A stretch of DNA of 64,000 nt, taken from the NCBI GenBank assembly GCA_012295275.1, contig CM022665.1:23365446-23429445 (forward strand), given 5' to 3'. The DNA comes from Chrysomallon squamiferum (taxonomy: Eukaryota; Mollusca; Gastropoda; Neomphalida; Peltospiridae). Below the pieces are notes generated by a model, which was given only the letters and a program-made list of their open reading frames with translations, did no database searches and was not told the DNA's origin. Numbering within the stretch: position 1 is the stretch's first letter; each line of letters opens with the position of its first letter. Of this stretch, positions 10,683 through 34,462 are shown one piece after another. The translations under genes and the position numbers were made by a program.

Positions 10683-13600
10683 TTTCCACCACAGCCTCAC
10701 ATCCAAAATTTAAAGAATATTTAGGATAAGTTATCAAATGTACAGAATAAATATTTGTTACAATGTAATACTTTAAAAAAATATTCTTTGTTACTTCCAA
10801 TATTTAAAACCTTATGAATTAAATACCACACTGGTTACAAGATAAATTAAATGTAATACGCTTCATTTAACACGAAGATGTATTTTATTGTAAGCTAGAT
10901 GTTAACTGATTTTGTTTTAATAAACCAGAAACTATCTAAAACAATCCCCTTTAAAAAAAACCTCTACATTGTCATACAACTCTTTATTTATCTACAATTT
11001 TCAAACAATTGCTGTTATTAGGTAGCAGCAGACAGTAACTTCTTAACTCAGCTTACAAGCAATCTGTAGCATTATTAATGGCATGGAAATACAAAATGAA
11101 GATTTGCTCTTGAATTCATAATCTGCATTTGAAAAAGCTGGACAGTTAAAAGTGTATTCCAACATCTGCAGCATCTGGCTCTGGTTTAGCACCAATGGAA
11201 AGCAAATAAAATGAACTTTCTAATGGTATGTGGCAAGACAGGAATAAAAGAAAAATAACAATTTTTTTCTTGAAAGATTGGCTTCAAACTTAAATTGTGA
11301 TATATTGCAATGAATATATGCCCAACAACTTGGATGTATTGTTACATCCAGTAACAACATGTAGATGTGTCTGGAATATGAGTCTTACAGTAACTGAAAA
11401 GTACAAGATCAAAATACAGCTAACATATCATTAGTACATACTATATCATTTTCAGTATATGTGTCTGATTCACTATTGGATAATCACATTTTTGGATGTG
11501 AAACTGTTATAATGATAGCTCAACATATGCAGGCTGCTAATTTAGTACTGTAATTGCATGCTTCTTTAGAGCTACCATGAAAATGCCAAGTACAAACTCA
11601 TATTAGGAACTGAAGTTAACAATAGAACACTTTATTGATTTTATTCAGTCATTCAATATTTTAAGCAAATCCATATGCTATATCTCTGCTCAAGTCATTT
11701 TGGTATTTTTCTCATGTCTGGAGGATTGTGTCATCAATCAGAATACAAAGATCATTGTCAGAAAAATTTTGGGTGCTCTCTGTGAGGAGTACTTTCAGGC
11801 TTTTAAATCCCAGACAACACTGATCATCAGTAATGAAATGAGATGGCTGTGTGGATGTTTTTGTGCATCTTATATTTTAAGTATTTGGTTTTCTTTTTCA
11901 CAAAATAACTTGATTTTTATGATGATGACTATAATTGTAGTTATTTTTTTGGTTTTTTAAAAATCAGGTTTCATTCTGCCAATTGCCTTGAAGTTTAGAA
12001 ATGGTTTTCCTTCAGACTGGCTTGAAGCTATCAAAGAATACTATGATTACATTGAAAGGTATGAACTTATTTAACACAATACATATGGATGTATGTTTAA
12101 TAATTTATTAGGATGAAATATTTTTCTTATCATTTTGTATTGTATGCAATGGAAACAAAACAACATCTTGGAAGTTTAACTGTATCAATGTGGGTTGCTT
12201 TGTCTAACTACAATATTTGACATTCTTATATGATAGTGTTTGCATTATTATTTAGAAACATTTTGGGGGTTGATTTGCTGGATGAAATTTAGTCTTTTCT
12301 GTAGCAACGAATATGAAGAGTCATTTTCAAGAGATGAAAGATCATTTGATGTGAAGACTTCAGATGAAAAGAAATGTAAGATTACTCATTAAAATTTTGT
12401 TAACACCTTTAAAGATAAAAATATCTGTCTGTAAACAAATGTGTATCAGTCTTTAGCAGATAATAAGGTGTAAACTTAAATGTAACTTTCTTGTTAAGTG
12501 ATTCATATAATACTTTGCATTTCATATCTTTCTTTTGATGGTGTCTTCTTTTATGATTTTTTTCAATTAAATGACATATTATAGCCCAATATAAGTTTCT
12601 GGGGTTATTATTGTTATTGATATCAAGGAAACAACATTTTCTACAAAACTAAGCTGTATAAATATTTAAATATAGAAACAGTCATTAGCTTCTTTTTTGT
12701 TCTTGGTAATTTCTTAAAATGAGTTTGTATTAAGATTTATTTAATTTTTAATTTTTTTTTAGAAAATCAAAATATTTTTGTAATCTTAATTCTTAAATCT
12801 GTAATTTTTTAAACCATTTTTAATTTATGCATAAGCTTTAGTTGGAACCCCGACTGGAATGGTGGATGTTGAGATGTTTCCACGAACAAAAAGTGGAAGA
12901 CGGGTGAAGCCTCCTCTGGCCTGGTGGATGGGACAGAGGATTCTTGTAGATCCTGTAACAGACAGGTTGTCTATTAAATGTATGACTCAGAAAGCAGAAA
13001 CTGTCTTAAACCACATCGCATTGGATGTTTCTAGACGTGAAAAGGTAGAATTTTCTATTTTGCAAAATAACTTGATTTTTTGTTTATTATTTTAGCTTTT
13101 TTGTTTTTGTGTACAAACCATATACTCATATTTGTGTTTTTGTTGTTACTGCTCTAACATCTACATTTCTAAACCAGCATAATAATTTTTTGACATCGTA
13201 ATTGTATATTCTGTTACTATTACTCGAAGAGAATCAGTGCAGTAATATTAATTTTGATATTTTACCTTTTCAGCCTCGTAAGCATAATACATCACATGCT
13301 TCCAAAATCTCTGATTGCAAAACAGAGGGTAGTAAGTTAGAAAAAGATGTTATAAATATTATCAAAACTTCAAAAAAGGAACGTCTTTCTAAACAGGTTA
13401 AATCCAAAGTGACATGCTACAGTCAAAAAACAGATGTTAAAAAAGTTAATAAACAAAAGGGGAACAATCCTTTTGTTTCAGTGACAGATATAAAAGAGAA
13501 AAGAAAAAATAATCAAAGCAGAAAATATGATCCTTTTGAAATCAGTGATTCAGATGATCAGAGTAAAATACAGAAGCATAGTGACAACTGCAGGACTAAA

Positions 13601-16600
13601 AGTGATTCTGTTCATAGTGCAGAAACTGAAACAGAACCTGAGGTTCATCACAGAATTTTACGACAAAGGAAATGTGTAAACTATCGAGATTGTTACAATA
13701 TGAATTCTGTTACGTCAGAATCAGGACCAAAGAATTTTTGTGTGTCAGAGCCTAAGAAGAAAATAAAATCCCATTCACAAAAGCCTCTGGTAAAAATGGA
13801 TAAAAAACATGACAAACGGCACAAGCAAGGTTCAGTCACACAGCTGGTGGAGCAATATGATGAAATTGAGAAGGCAAAAAATCCCAATAAATTGGTTACA
13901 TTGCCATCAGAAAACTACCAGGCAAGAAAATGGTCAAAGTCAGAAAAACAAAGACTTGAAAAGTAAGTACATTGTTTTTCACAGCCAGCAAATAGATTAA
14001 CTGGATTTATATTTATAATGAACTAAGACAAGAACTTGGGCTTGGAATAATCCCATTGAGCACTGTTAGAAAAACCCCTACTATTTTCAAACTTTATAAA
14101 AAAAATAAGTCCATCTGCAGCAAAGCACATAATGTTTTCAGAATTATGTAAAAATGTCATATCAAAACAAAAAAAATGTTAAATACATTTTACTACATTA
14201 AGCAAAGGCTTTATTACTGTTTCATTAAAAATAAATAAAAGATCTGTTATTGTTGTATACTGAATCTGTTGTGGGAAAAGAAATTATCCTACACAGCTTT
14301 GACAATGACAAAGAAAAGTTTAAAACATCAGTGGATTATGATGGGTAGAAAATAAAATAATATGTTTCAATTTACAGAAATAAAAATGTTTTCCTTACCA
14401 TTATTGAAATTTTAATGTCTTATTTTGGCATAGCTGCATTTATAAAATTTTGTAAGCATGCATTTAAATTAAATCTATACAGTGTTGTCTTTCTGAAATG
14501 TTTGATCAAACAATATTTTATGTTTCTTAAAATGGAAATATTTAACAACTAGATCACATAAGAAAATTAGTTGCATCATGAACTCTGTTTTATTGTTTGC
14601 ATCAATTTTAGTATCTTTAATTATTTACTGTCTTATGACATCAAACTGTCTATTGTTCTAATACATTTAATTGCCTTTTTGTTTCACTAAAATGCCACAA
14701 GCCAAGTACATAATTTTATTAATGAAGTATTAAAATAATAGCATATTTAAAATAGAAGGAATTTCATGACCTGAAATTTACATTATATGTTATTTACAAT
14801 GATAACGACTACTGATTAGGGAAGCAAAATGACTATGATACTTTACAAACTTTGACTGCTCACACACTATTAATCTCACTGAAAACAAGCAATTAATATT
14901 ATTGAAAATGTTTTTATTTAGAGCTCTTTGGGAAACTAACCCAGATGATCCTGACTTTTGGAATATTGTTTCCAAGATGGTGCAGACTCACACTGCAGCA
15001 GAATGTCAAGAATTCTGCTTACAAGAAATTCCTGGAGTAAAGGATAAGAAAAGTCGAGGAAAATCTTCATCAGTTACTGCAAGTAAGTGAAAATGTTTAA
15101 TAATTATATTTATCCTGATTTTTTGTTATTTGGGTTTTTTTTAAACAAATAAAGACTAGATTAAAATATCTGACCATTTTCAACATTAAATTGCTAAAAT
15201 GCTTATTTTTAATTTAAAGCTTTTTGTTATTATGTATTCCTGTCTTTGGAAATAAATAAAGAAATAATTTTAAAAAGTACTGGTTAATGTTCCAAGATAT
15301 TGTTTATTCCAGACAAAGACATTCTAGCGAGAGTTGGGACATTGAAACGCAAAAAGCAGCTGCGAGAATTCCTTGATAAACAGAATGACGATTATAATGC
15401 AGATTTGTTTGACAGCACACCAATGCGGGCAAAATCTCTAAGAAAGGTACAGTCAGAATATATTTATAAAACCCCCAAATAATACCTTTTATGCTGAAAA
15501 CTGTTGAAGCAAAAGAAAAACAATAACTTTCAGTGATGCAAATGAAATATTATCCCACTTTTTGAAACTATGGATTGTTTTATTTATTTAGGTGACTAAT
15601 TTTGGCTGATACCAAAGTATGGCAGTAAAAACCAAATTTCTGGAAATGAAATGTGCTGTTGAAATATTTTATTATCTTTAATCCATTAAGCATTCATTAA
15701 ATTCATATAATTTATTAGTTGTTAAAAAGTAACATTTATCTTTTATATTTAATGGACATAACATCAGAAGAGCAGAAATACAATAGGTGAAAAAAAATCA
15801 TATTTACATCGGTTGATTAATGCTAAGCAGTTACATAATAAGATTAATGACAGTGATCATTCTACTTTTTCAGATCCCTCGGTTAGATGATGGTGATGTT
15901 ATAGATGTATTCAACACTGTTACTCCAGGCCTTCATCATCAGACACCTAATATTCGTTATGCAATACCAGTCAGATCCACGGGTAAAACACCGTTTGCAA
16001 GCACCATAAGTCCATGGATGGAACCAGTAAATAGGTTGGAAAGAATTACAGTTGATTGAAGTATATTTAATTAAGCTATGTTACAGCTCTTCAAACCCAA
16101 CTCAGATTTATTATTATTATTATCATTATCATTACCAATATTATTATTTTAATGGATAAGTTGACACAAATTATTCATCTGAAAAAGTAGGTAATTAATC
16201 ATTACCTCTTCATGCCAAGTACTTTAAAAAAATTCACCCAAAAGAAGTTAACACCAGTGGGTTGAAGTGAATTTAAACATCCATTCATTCATTTATACCT
16301 TGTTAAAACCATGTATTAATTGAAAGGGATTTGTGAAAATTTATCTTCTTAGACCAAACATTTTTCAATAAATGATGACATACATGAAAAATAAATAGGC
16401 CTTTCAGAAATCGTAACAACATAAAAAAACAATGGTTATGAACTCTTTCTTCCAGAACTCACGCTGACCAGTACATTACTAATGTACAGAAAAAGAAAAG
16501 AAAACATGTTCCCAAGATCCAACAGGTTAATGCTATTTTTGAAATCAACAAATTGTACAACAATAATTATAATGGTTGCCCATTGTGGATTGTTTTCTGT

Positions 16601-17145
16601 TGGAATGTCTCCCATTCCTGTGCTCTATGACAGTGTATTAACAGAATTATATTTGTCTTGCAGTTTCTAAGTACGTTAATATTATATGTCCCTTGTTGGA
16701 ATAATGAAGAAAAATCAAGCATGTTTTTATATTATGACTGGAATACCAAATATTTGATACTGACTTAAAATATTGACATATTCTCATGATGATAAATAAA
16801 ACCAGAAAATATATAACTGTTGATGAATGCAGTAATAACATTTGATATGATTCCTATGACAAAAGTAATTTCTGTAAGCTCCAATTAATAAAAGAATGCA
16901 TTTTCTCTTACTTTATATATAACGATAAGTTTTGGAACTGAACATTTCAGGCTAATTAAGTAGTATTTTAACTTTCCTTTCAGACTCCATCTAAATCAAG
17001 TGAATCTGTCAGTTGTCAACCTGTCAAAACTTTATTCGTGTCTGGAGACAGTAGACACAATCCTTTTGAAGGTGTTGAAAGTGTGGAGGAAGAGGTTGAA
17101 GAAGAAGGTGAAGACTACTATTGGACTGATGAAATGGAAGACTAA
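8814..17145 (+). CDS. MIS18BP1: Mis18-binding protein 1 / KNL2, 13 coding exons, 816 aa
   Basis: This centromere-licensing factor recruits new CENP-A to centromeres with the Mis18 complex. Exons: 8814-8900, 9184-9550, 9848-9971, 10496-10626, 11968-12058, 12305-12375, 12842-13044, 13274-13962, 14922-15082, 15313-15446, 15874-16034, 16456-16525, 16984-17145 (2451 nt, all phases compatible). Domains in order: SANTA at about residues 173-266 (TDWNIKPVPQ, VLWHSSPVSKRI, LKFRNGFPSDW); a CENP-C-like motif at about 303-322 (SGRRVKPPLAWW); a long Lys/Ser-rich linker; SANT/Myb at about 574-625 (RKWSKSEKQRLEKALWETN, DFWNIVSKMV, AECQEFC); an acidic C-terminus (EGEDYYWTDEMED). It is shorter than human M18BP1 (about 1,130 aa). 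The intron at 9972 uses a GC donor. The ATG directly follows an acceptor, so a noncoding leader exon is expected. Confidence 0.93.
9972..10495 (+). other. MIS18BP1: GC-AG intron inside the SANTA domain
   Basis: The exon reads ...AAACTTCATGG followed by GCAAGT. Cutting before GC leaves phase 2 and joins to the exon at 10496 as Gly-Ser-Asn-Asp, restoring the conserved VEG(x)nVLWHS core. The nearby GT at 9976 leaves phase 0 and runs into TAA at once, so the GC donor is the only usable site seen. Confidence 0.8.
11020..11890 (+). repeat. Diverged dispersed repeat, copy B
   Basis: This lies in MIS18BP1 intron 4 and is the same family as 390-1690 but in the opposite orientation. It includes a short frame around 11767-11840 reading RKILGALCEEYFQAFKSQT. 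It is interrupted by stops and AT-rich insertions. Confidence 0.65.
13963..14921 (+). other. MIS18BP1 intron without other features
   Basis: A 959-bp AT-rich intron splitting the SANT domain (phase 2, Lys codon). I see no nested gene or mobile element. Confidence 0.7.
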
Positions 17146-17224
17146 TTTCAGTTTGAAATTATTTTAATAAAATTGTGCCATCTCATGAAGTATATAATAG
17201 TAAAGTTACAAAGTAATTTTTTTT

Positions 17225-17262
<38 letters not shown>

Positions 17263-19365
17263 CATTTTTTATGTATTGTATTTTTATTCAAGTACAACAT
17301 AAAAATAACATCTGTGCAAGGATGAACATAGGCTGATTTTCACTTTTATCATCATGTTATTTTGTAAATGTAAAAATTATCCTAAAAGATATGTAAATTG
17401 CTGCAGGATCCTCCATCATGGAATTTTGAACATGAAAAAGGAAACCAGTTTCTGTGCATTTGTGTTAGCCTCTGTTCAGTCATCCTTTATTATCCTAGAA
17501 GATGGAAACAAACAGTATTTTGGAAATATACCAAATTTATATATGGTATATGCTATTTCACACAGCTTTTGCAGCTAGGCCTTTACGGCAGTTTTTGTTC
17601 ATTTTTTTTTTTTTTTTTTTTTTTTTTGTGGAGTTGAGGGGTTCAGTGATGATAAAATGGATACAACTATCATCAAATTTGCATTAAGCAAACATTTTAG
17701 TTATATTTTCATAACTAATTTTATTATATTCTAACTTTTATGAAATTAAGGCTTAAGACAAATTCTTAATTTTAGAGCATTTATTGGTTTGGATAGTTAG
17801 CAGTGATACTATTACACATGAAATTGTTGTCTGTTTCACATTAGTAATGTAATAATAATTATTAGACATCATTCCATTGTTTCCGACCATTTTCAGTGAG
17901 AAAATAACTAACATATTTTAAATGCAGTTCCATTTAAAATGCTGTATCCCAAAATATTTTACACTTTATGTTTAGGAGTTATTTTGTTACAAACACTTAG
18001 TACAGTATTTTGGGTTCTTTTTGTTTCTTTTCTTGTATATTTCTAAACATTGACCTTTATTTTTGTAAGTATAAAAAAAAGAATAATGTACTTGTGTCCC
18101 AAAGATTAGGATTCCACTGTAAATGAAAAACATAAAAGCACATATAATAACATATATACAGTAATTTTAACAAAATCAAATAACTTTTAATAATTTGAAA
18201 TTTTGTTTAAATAAAATCAAATAAAAAAAGGTAATTAGTCTTAGTAGTACAGGAAAAGTGGATTCATTATGCATATTGGTTAATTTGTATGTTTTATTTT
18301 ATTATATAAGATTTAATACTGTAACTCATATTCTTTGGTCATTAATTGTACAAAACAAGATGCCTTTATTTGTACTAGAAATCATATTAAATGGAAGCAG
18401 TGGGTGCTGTCTTCACTAGTTCCTAACAGAATAAACTAGTTTGGTTATTATTCACCTTTAAATATATGGAATGCTAATGTTGGATCTTACAAAGTAAAGT
18501 CATGTTGTTGGTGTTACAAAGCATTCAGTTTCAAATCTTCCAAGTAATATGATTGTTCCTATGATTCTCAGAGCAAAACTGTTTAAATACTAATAAAAGT
18601 AAGAAGTAACAATTTAACAAAGCATGGTTTTTATAGAATTTTTTATTTCCAGATACAGTAGCAAAAATAATATATTATATAGCTGCCAGCATTCATGCAC
18701 ATTGTGCATCATTAGTTAAAAACAGGAATAAAAACATCTATAATATATATAAAACAAGAAACAATAGTTTGATATAATTATTTCTCTAAATTACTTTATA
18801 AGACTAGGAATAAAATTTTCTCAAAATTTTGTTAACATGTCAGTGTGGATTGTTTTGATATTAAACTCCAAAACAGTTCAGTTAACTGGATTTTCTTCCT
18901 TGGTAAGATTACAATGTGAAAATACATACATTTTATTAAAACCTAATACGGAATGTTGCATAACTTGAGTTAAAATAGCCATTTACTTCTGTTAAATTCA
19001 GTGCCAAAAATGCAATTTCTGAATTGTAATCCACTCATCATAGAAAAAATTTCACATTAAGAATATTGATTATGATACCTTGACAAGTACACATTTGTAT
19101 ATTGCACCAGGAAATGATAACAATTAAAGCATAATACACTGTTTTAGTTATAAAATTTATATCCCTTACAAGAATACCATAATTACCATCAGTTGGATGG
19201 TGTTGAAAAGTCTTTGTTTATTTAACAAACACTACTTGTTAGTATAAGACAAAAAGAAAGTAACCAATTATATATCAATCACCAAAGCAAATATTTTATT
19301 AATCTGTCATTTAAAATGAGCATATACTTCCGCCACATTAACATGATAATGACCATTTCTGTTGT
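17146..19365. other. Convergent 3' regions of MIS18BP1 and GSTZ1
   Basis: Tail-to-tail intergenic sequence. A consensus AATAAA lies 20 nt after the MIS18BP1 stop (17166-17171), so its 3' UTR may be very short. A minus-strand AATAAA (TTTATT at 18642-18647) could end GSTZ1. T-tracts occur at about 17229-17256 and 17602-17627. The small ORFs here have no recognisable content. Confidence 0.55.
17166..17171 (+). terminator. Polyadenylation signal candidate for MIS18BP1
   Basis: Consensus AATAAA 20 nt downstream of the stop codon, followed by a long T-rich stretch from about 17218. Confidence 0.55.
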
Positions 19366-22300
19366 TTATGACTTTTGGTCATCAGGAGTATCTGGCTGGT
19401 TTGATGGATGAGCTGCTTTGAAAGCATCAATTTTCACCAGTTCATTGTATACCCTGTTGATTGTTGGAAACTGATTCATATCAATACCAAACCTTAAAAA
19501 AAGTAATAATAATAAAGATTTTTAAATCGATGTAAGTAAACTGTGTGTGTGTGTGTGAACTTACGTTTCAGGATAAGTTGTAAGAAAAAAAATTAACTAA
19601 ATAACTATTGTTAATAAAATGATACTATTGTTTTAAATGAAGGTAACTGAACATTTTATAATTTGTTAGCTATTTTCACTTACTAAAGCATTAGAAAGTT
19701 CATATTAACTGCCTTTCAGAAAACAAATTTAATAACACAGTGTGTTTATGTATGTTTAACACAACTATGACTACTACTAGCTACAGAATCATTTCTCTTT
19801 AAATTATATGTAAGATTTTTTTTTTTTTTAAACGCTATTTACAACATTCCATTTTATAATTTTATAATTAAAATAAAACTGTCCAACACAAGGAAGACTG
19901 TTGTTGAACTAAGATATAATATGTAACAAAACCAGAAATAAAAAGTTTAGTCATGAATTTATATAGGAAATATAAATGTTATAAGCATACCTCAAAGCAT
20001 TGAAAACCTGAGGCACTAGACAGATATCAGCCAGGGTAATATCATCTTTAAATGAATATTTGCCAGCCGTTTCTTGAAGAAAGACTTCAAGGGCTAAAAT
20101 AACAAATTTAGAAACTTAATGTTAATGTGCAATAATTATAATACTACTATTGTATCAATGCATTAATGATATCATTTTTCAGTGACTTCTGATTTCACTG
20201 AAGCCAATCAATATTATTTTGTCTGTCAAATATGAGTTTTCCAATTAATGTTATTTCGGTTATGAACATTAACTTTTATTTTCATTTATTTTTATTTTTT
20301 TAAAAAAAAGAAAAAAAAGAAACTTCATTGTCTTTTTTTATTTATACCTTTAAAACCTTTCTCAATCCAGAATTTTGCCCATTCCATTTTATTTTCATCA
20401 CCAACTTTCTTCAATACACAAAAATTCTGAATTGGTTGGATACCAGAATTAACAATCTCTGCTAGAGCTCGAATCTAAATTTAATAACAAAATAATAAAG
20501 CATAACAAAAATTAACAAAAAAATAAATGATAATATTAATAATTAAAGAAATCACAAAAAACTATTTTTTTATTTTATTTTACCAGCTGATGTTTTCCAA
20601 GGTTAAAATGAAAATTACTGTTCTTTATACATTTTAATTATAATCTTTTTTTTTTAGTGTGTTTGTGTATTTTGTGCTTTTATATAATAGGAAATAAAAA
20701 AAGTAATAAAAATAGAAAATTTGATCTCAAGCTACATAATTCATAAGGAAAATTAAAGTAATGATCCTTCTCTAATTAAGGAAAATAAACCTTAAAAAGA
20801 ATTAATTCATGAAGTTTATTAGCTTAATTTGCTAAGAGGGGATTTAATATTTAAAACACTTCAACCAGGAAATACCCAATGACCTCTTAACAGTCATTTT
20901 CAAATTAACTGGATGTGGCAAGGTATAATTTACTGATAAGTTATATCTGCAGTGGTTTACTTATGTCATCTAAGGACTGGCTCTTTAGTTTAAATTAATT
21001 AGATGAAATAGAGATTTGTTGTGCAGTATTCTATGTATTCAAAATGTTCAAATTAAATAAAATATGGATTTTACACAATACATATCTAATGAAGTTTGTT
21101 TAATTTAATTATGCTAAGAGATCACATTGATTTAGTTTCTATTTAATTAAGATAATAAACATTTGGTAATTCTGGCATATACCTTTAAAGGAAAATATTT
21201 TATAATTTCTAGTATTTTAACTCTTCTAAGCACTTTCTCCATTGTAAATCAAAAAGGGAAAAACATCCTATGGGGCCAACAAAAATAATCTGTCCTAGTC
21301 CAGTTATATATCAGTTGTTCTTAACCACAGGTCACATCTCATCTCAACTAATTCTATACCAGTATAGGTTTAATATTTAATCAGTGTTTATCCTTTATTT
21401 AATGATCAAATACAATATTAAAGTTATTACTTCAAAAACAATTCATTTTTACATTATGTTATTAATAAGAATGTTGGCAGTGTAATTAACTTTATAGGTT
21501 AATATAAAAATTATTAAGTAGACAACTGATTTAACAATGCTTCTTGAATCCAGCATCATATAAGTTAGTTAATTAATTACTGAAGTTATTTATCTTCAGT
21601 TTAATCTGGAAAAAAGAACAAAAACTTAACATACCTTTGCTCTGTGTGCTGGCTCTGTAGGCAGAAGTGGAGAATCTGGTCTAGTTTCATCCAGGTATTC
21701 AATAATGGGCAACTTTAAGACATAAAAATAAATGGTTAACCATCTAAATTTATGCATAATATGAATTAATAGGAGCAAATTTTTAAAGAGGCAAAAAAAC
21801 ATGTTTTCTGATTATTTAAATTCAGCCATTATATTTTAAGTCAAAAGTGTACTTCAGCAATTTATATATTAAATGATTCTGGAAGAAATGAAATATTTAA
21901 TTTAAAGGAAAATGATAACAGTGAGCAATCAGAATAATTACTCTATTGTCAAAGAGTTGAATTCATGAAAATGGTGACATATACATGATAATGTAATGTA
22001 CTACTAATAATATATTTTAAATAAAACAAATACATTAACTAGGTATATTTATAATTTTATTTAAACCATGGAAAAATTAAAACAAATTTGTGAAAATTCT
22101 CTGTTGACATGACATGATTATTGTTTTTGAAATTACTGATGGTGTGATTTCATACAATGTTACTAGAAATGACAGAATTGTTTGTATTTCAGTATATTTT
22201 GAATGTAATTTCACAAAATAAATAAAATATAAACCAAATAACCATAAAAATAAAGTTAGTCAGTATAACATAACATAGGCTGAAAATGAAGTGAAGTAAA

Positions 22301-23948
22301 TTAAAATCTAAATAATAAAAGTATACAAACTGATTGCACCAATCTATGGCCATCAATTATCAGTGTGGGGACTTGAGCCATGGGATTTAACTTCTTATAT
22401 TCATCTTCAAGCTATAATTTAAACAGGTTAACAAAATTTAAAAAAATCTATTTTATCATGAAATATTGCATCTAAATTGTACAACCTTTAGCATAGTAAT
22501 AATACAATATCTGTGTTACTAATAATCACATATCTTCTTGCACTAATTTATTATTCAACTGACTACCACCATGTAAAAATATTTTTATGACACTGAAATA
22601 AGAAAAATGACAATCGAAGGGAATGAAAAAGGACAGGATCAGCTTATGTCAGAATCCTTCTCTTTAGTTATAATGCTTCTTGCTCATAAACTGAAAGCAT
22701 GTAACTATCCTTTTGAGTAAGTACTTTCTTTACTCTTTTTTGTATATGTACATTTTTTTATAATCATAAAAGTAGCTTAGCAGTTTCTTCTCCAACCCTT
22801 AGGTAAGGTTATGATACCTGGTTGATAATAATCTGATCTATGACTCACCATACTTCATCAGTAAAGTTATAAATGATTAGTTGTTTTCACCTCAAGAATC
22901 AAAACATTATTCAAGTATTGAACTTCAAAGTTATTACCTGTTCACCTTTTATTAGGCTAACTGCTCTATATTCATAATCTATTCCCTTCAGCTGTAATGC
23001 TAGAATACAAACAAAAAAATTAAATTTAAATATATATCCTAAACACAGTGCTATATATACTACCAGTCTGAATTTATTAAGTCTATATTTCTTAAAAACA
23101 TTTAAATGTAGGTAGTTATAAAACCAAAACAGGCTTCATGAATTACTATTCATACTGCTTTATTTTTACACATTAGAGATATCTTTACAGATTTAGTTGC
23201 TAAATACATTGATGCTGAATAAAATATTACATGGAATTTACCTTTATACTAATCTTTACATCCTCTTTATACTACTGGGGCCTTTAAATATGGGTTTATC
23301 ATTTTAACTGATAAATACAAAATACAATAATAATGATAATAATAATAATAATAATAGTAATTTATTTTCAAGTATATTTTGTGTTTACCTATTCTAACTC
23401 TGTAAGATGCTGAACTTCTATAGTAGGAATAAAGAACAGGCTGAAACAGTATATTAAAGGAACCATTATTGCACATAAATACAAAAAAATATTTTTAACT
23501 TTAAATTTTTTTTTTTTTAAAATGCCTTAGCCTTTATATTAATAGGAAGTATTCCTTATTTTATTTTTATTTTTATTGCTGTAATCTCTTAATAACACAT
23601 ACATAAGCACCTTTATATATATGTAGAGAGGGCCTAAATAATCTTATTTTACTTTTAGCTGGTGGGCAATTTGTACTAATAATAAAGTATTGTTACAAAA
23701 AATACAAGGATTTATGAAAGCAGGCACTGTCTTTTATCATATCATTTCTTTCCTGTATTTATCCCTGTATTTTAATGTGCCCTTATCATTACTAATTTTA
23801 AAAGACACTAGTAATAAATAAAACTATTACCTGCAATCATATATGATTTTTTTTTTTTTTTTAGATTATTTGTTCATGTACTATCAATGATGAAATACAA
23901 AACTGTATATAATTAAATATAATGACGGGGCTATACCTTTGATGTCAT
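19366..23948 (-). CDS. GSTZ1: Maleylacetoacetate isomerase / glutathione S-transferase zeta, 8 exons, 213 aa
   Basis: Catalyses glutathione-dependent isomerisation of maleylacetoacetate to fumarylacetoacetate in Phe/Tyr degradation (cytosol, mitochondria). Minus-strand exons: 23937-23948 (only MTSK), 23389-23440, 22938-22999, 22331-22411, 21635-21712, 20348-20474, 19991-20093, 19366-19492; total 642 nt, phases consistent. The N-terminal thioredoxin-like domain carries [33 protein letters not shown] and the glutathione-site [14 protein letters not shown]. The helical domain has [15 protein letters not shown] and [18 protein letters not shown]. The tail [11 protein letters not shown] matches the family. 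Length is close to human (216). The zeta signature SSC is SSA here: the active-site Cys (human Cys16) is Ala15, while both serines remain. The gene is head to head with SEC23. Confidence 0.95.

Positions 23949-34462
<10,514 letters not shown>

Noticed and set aside
13693-13887. 64-codon minus-strand ORF
   Set aside because: Antisense to MIS18BP1 exon 8, with no domain or regulatory context.
17354-17687. Overlapping short ORFs after MIS18BP1
   Set aside because: Three frames open together, all low-complexity, downstream of a polyadenylation signal; no homologous content.
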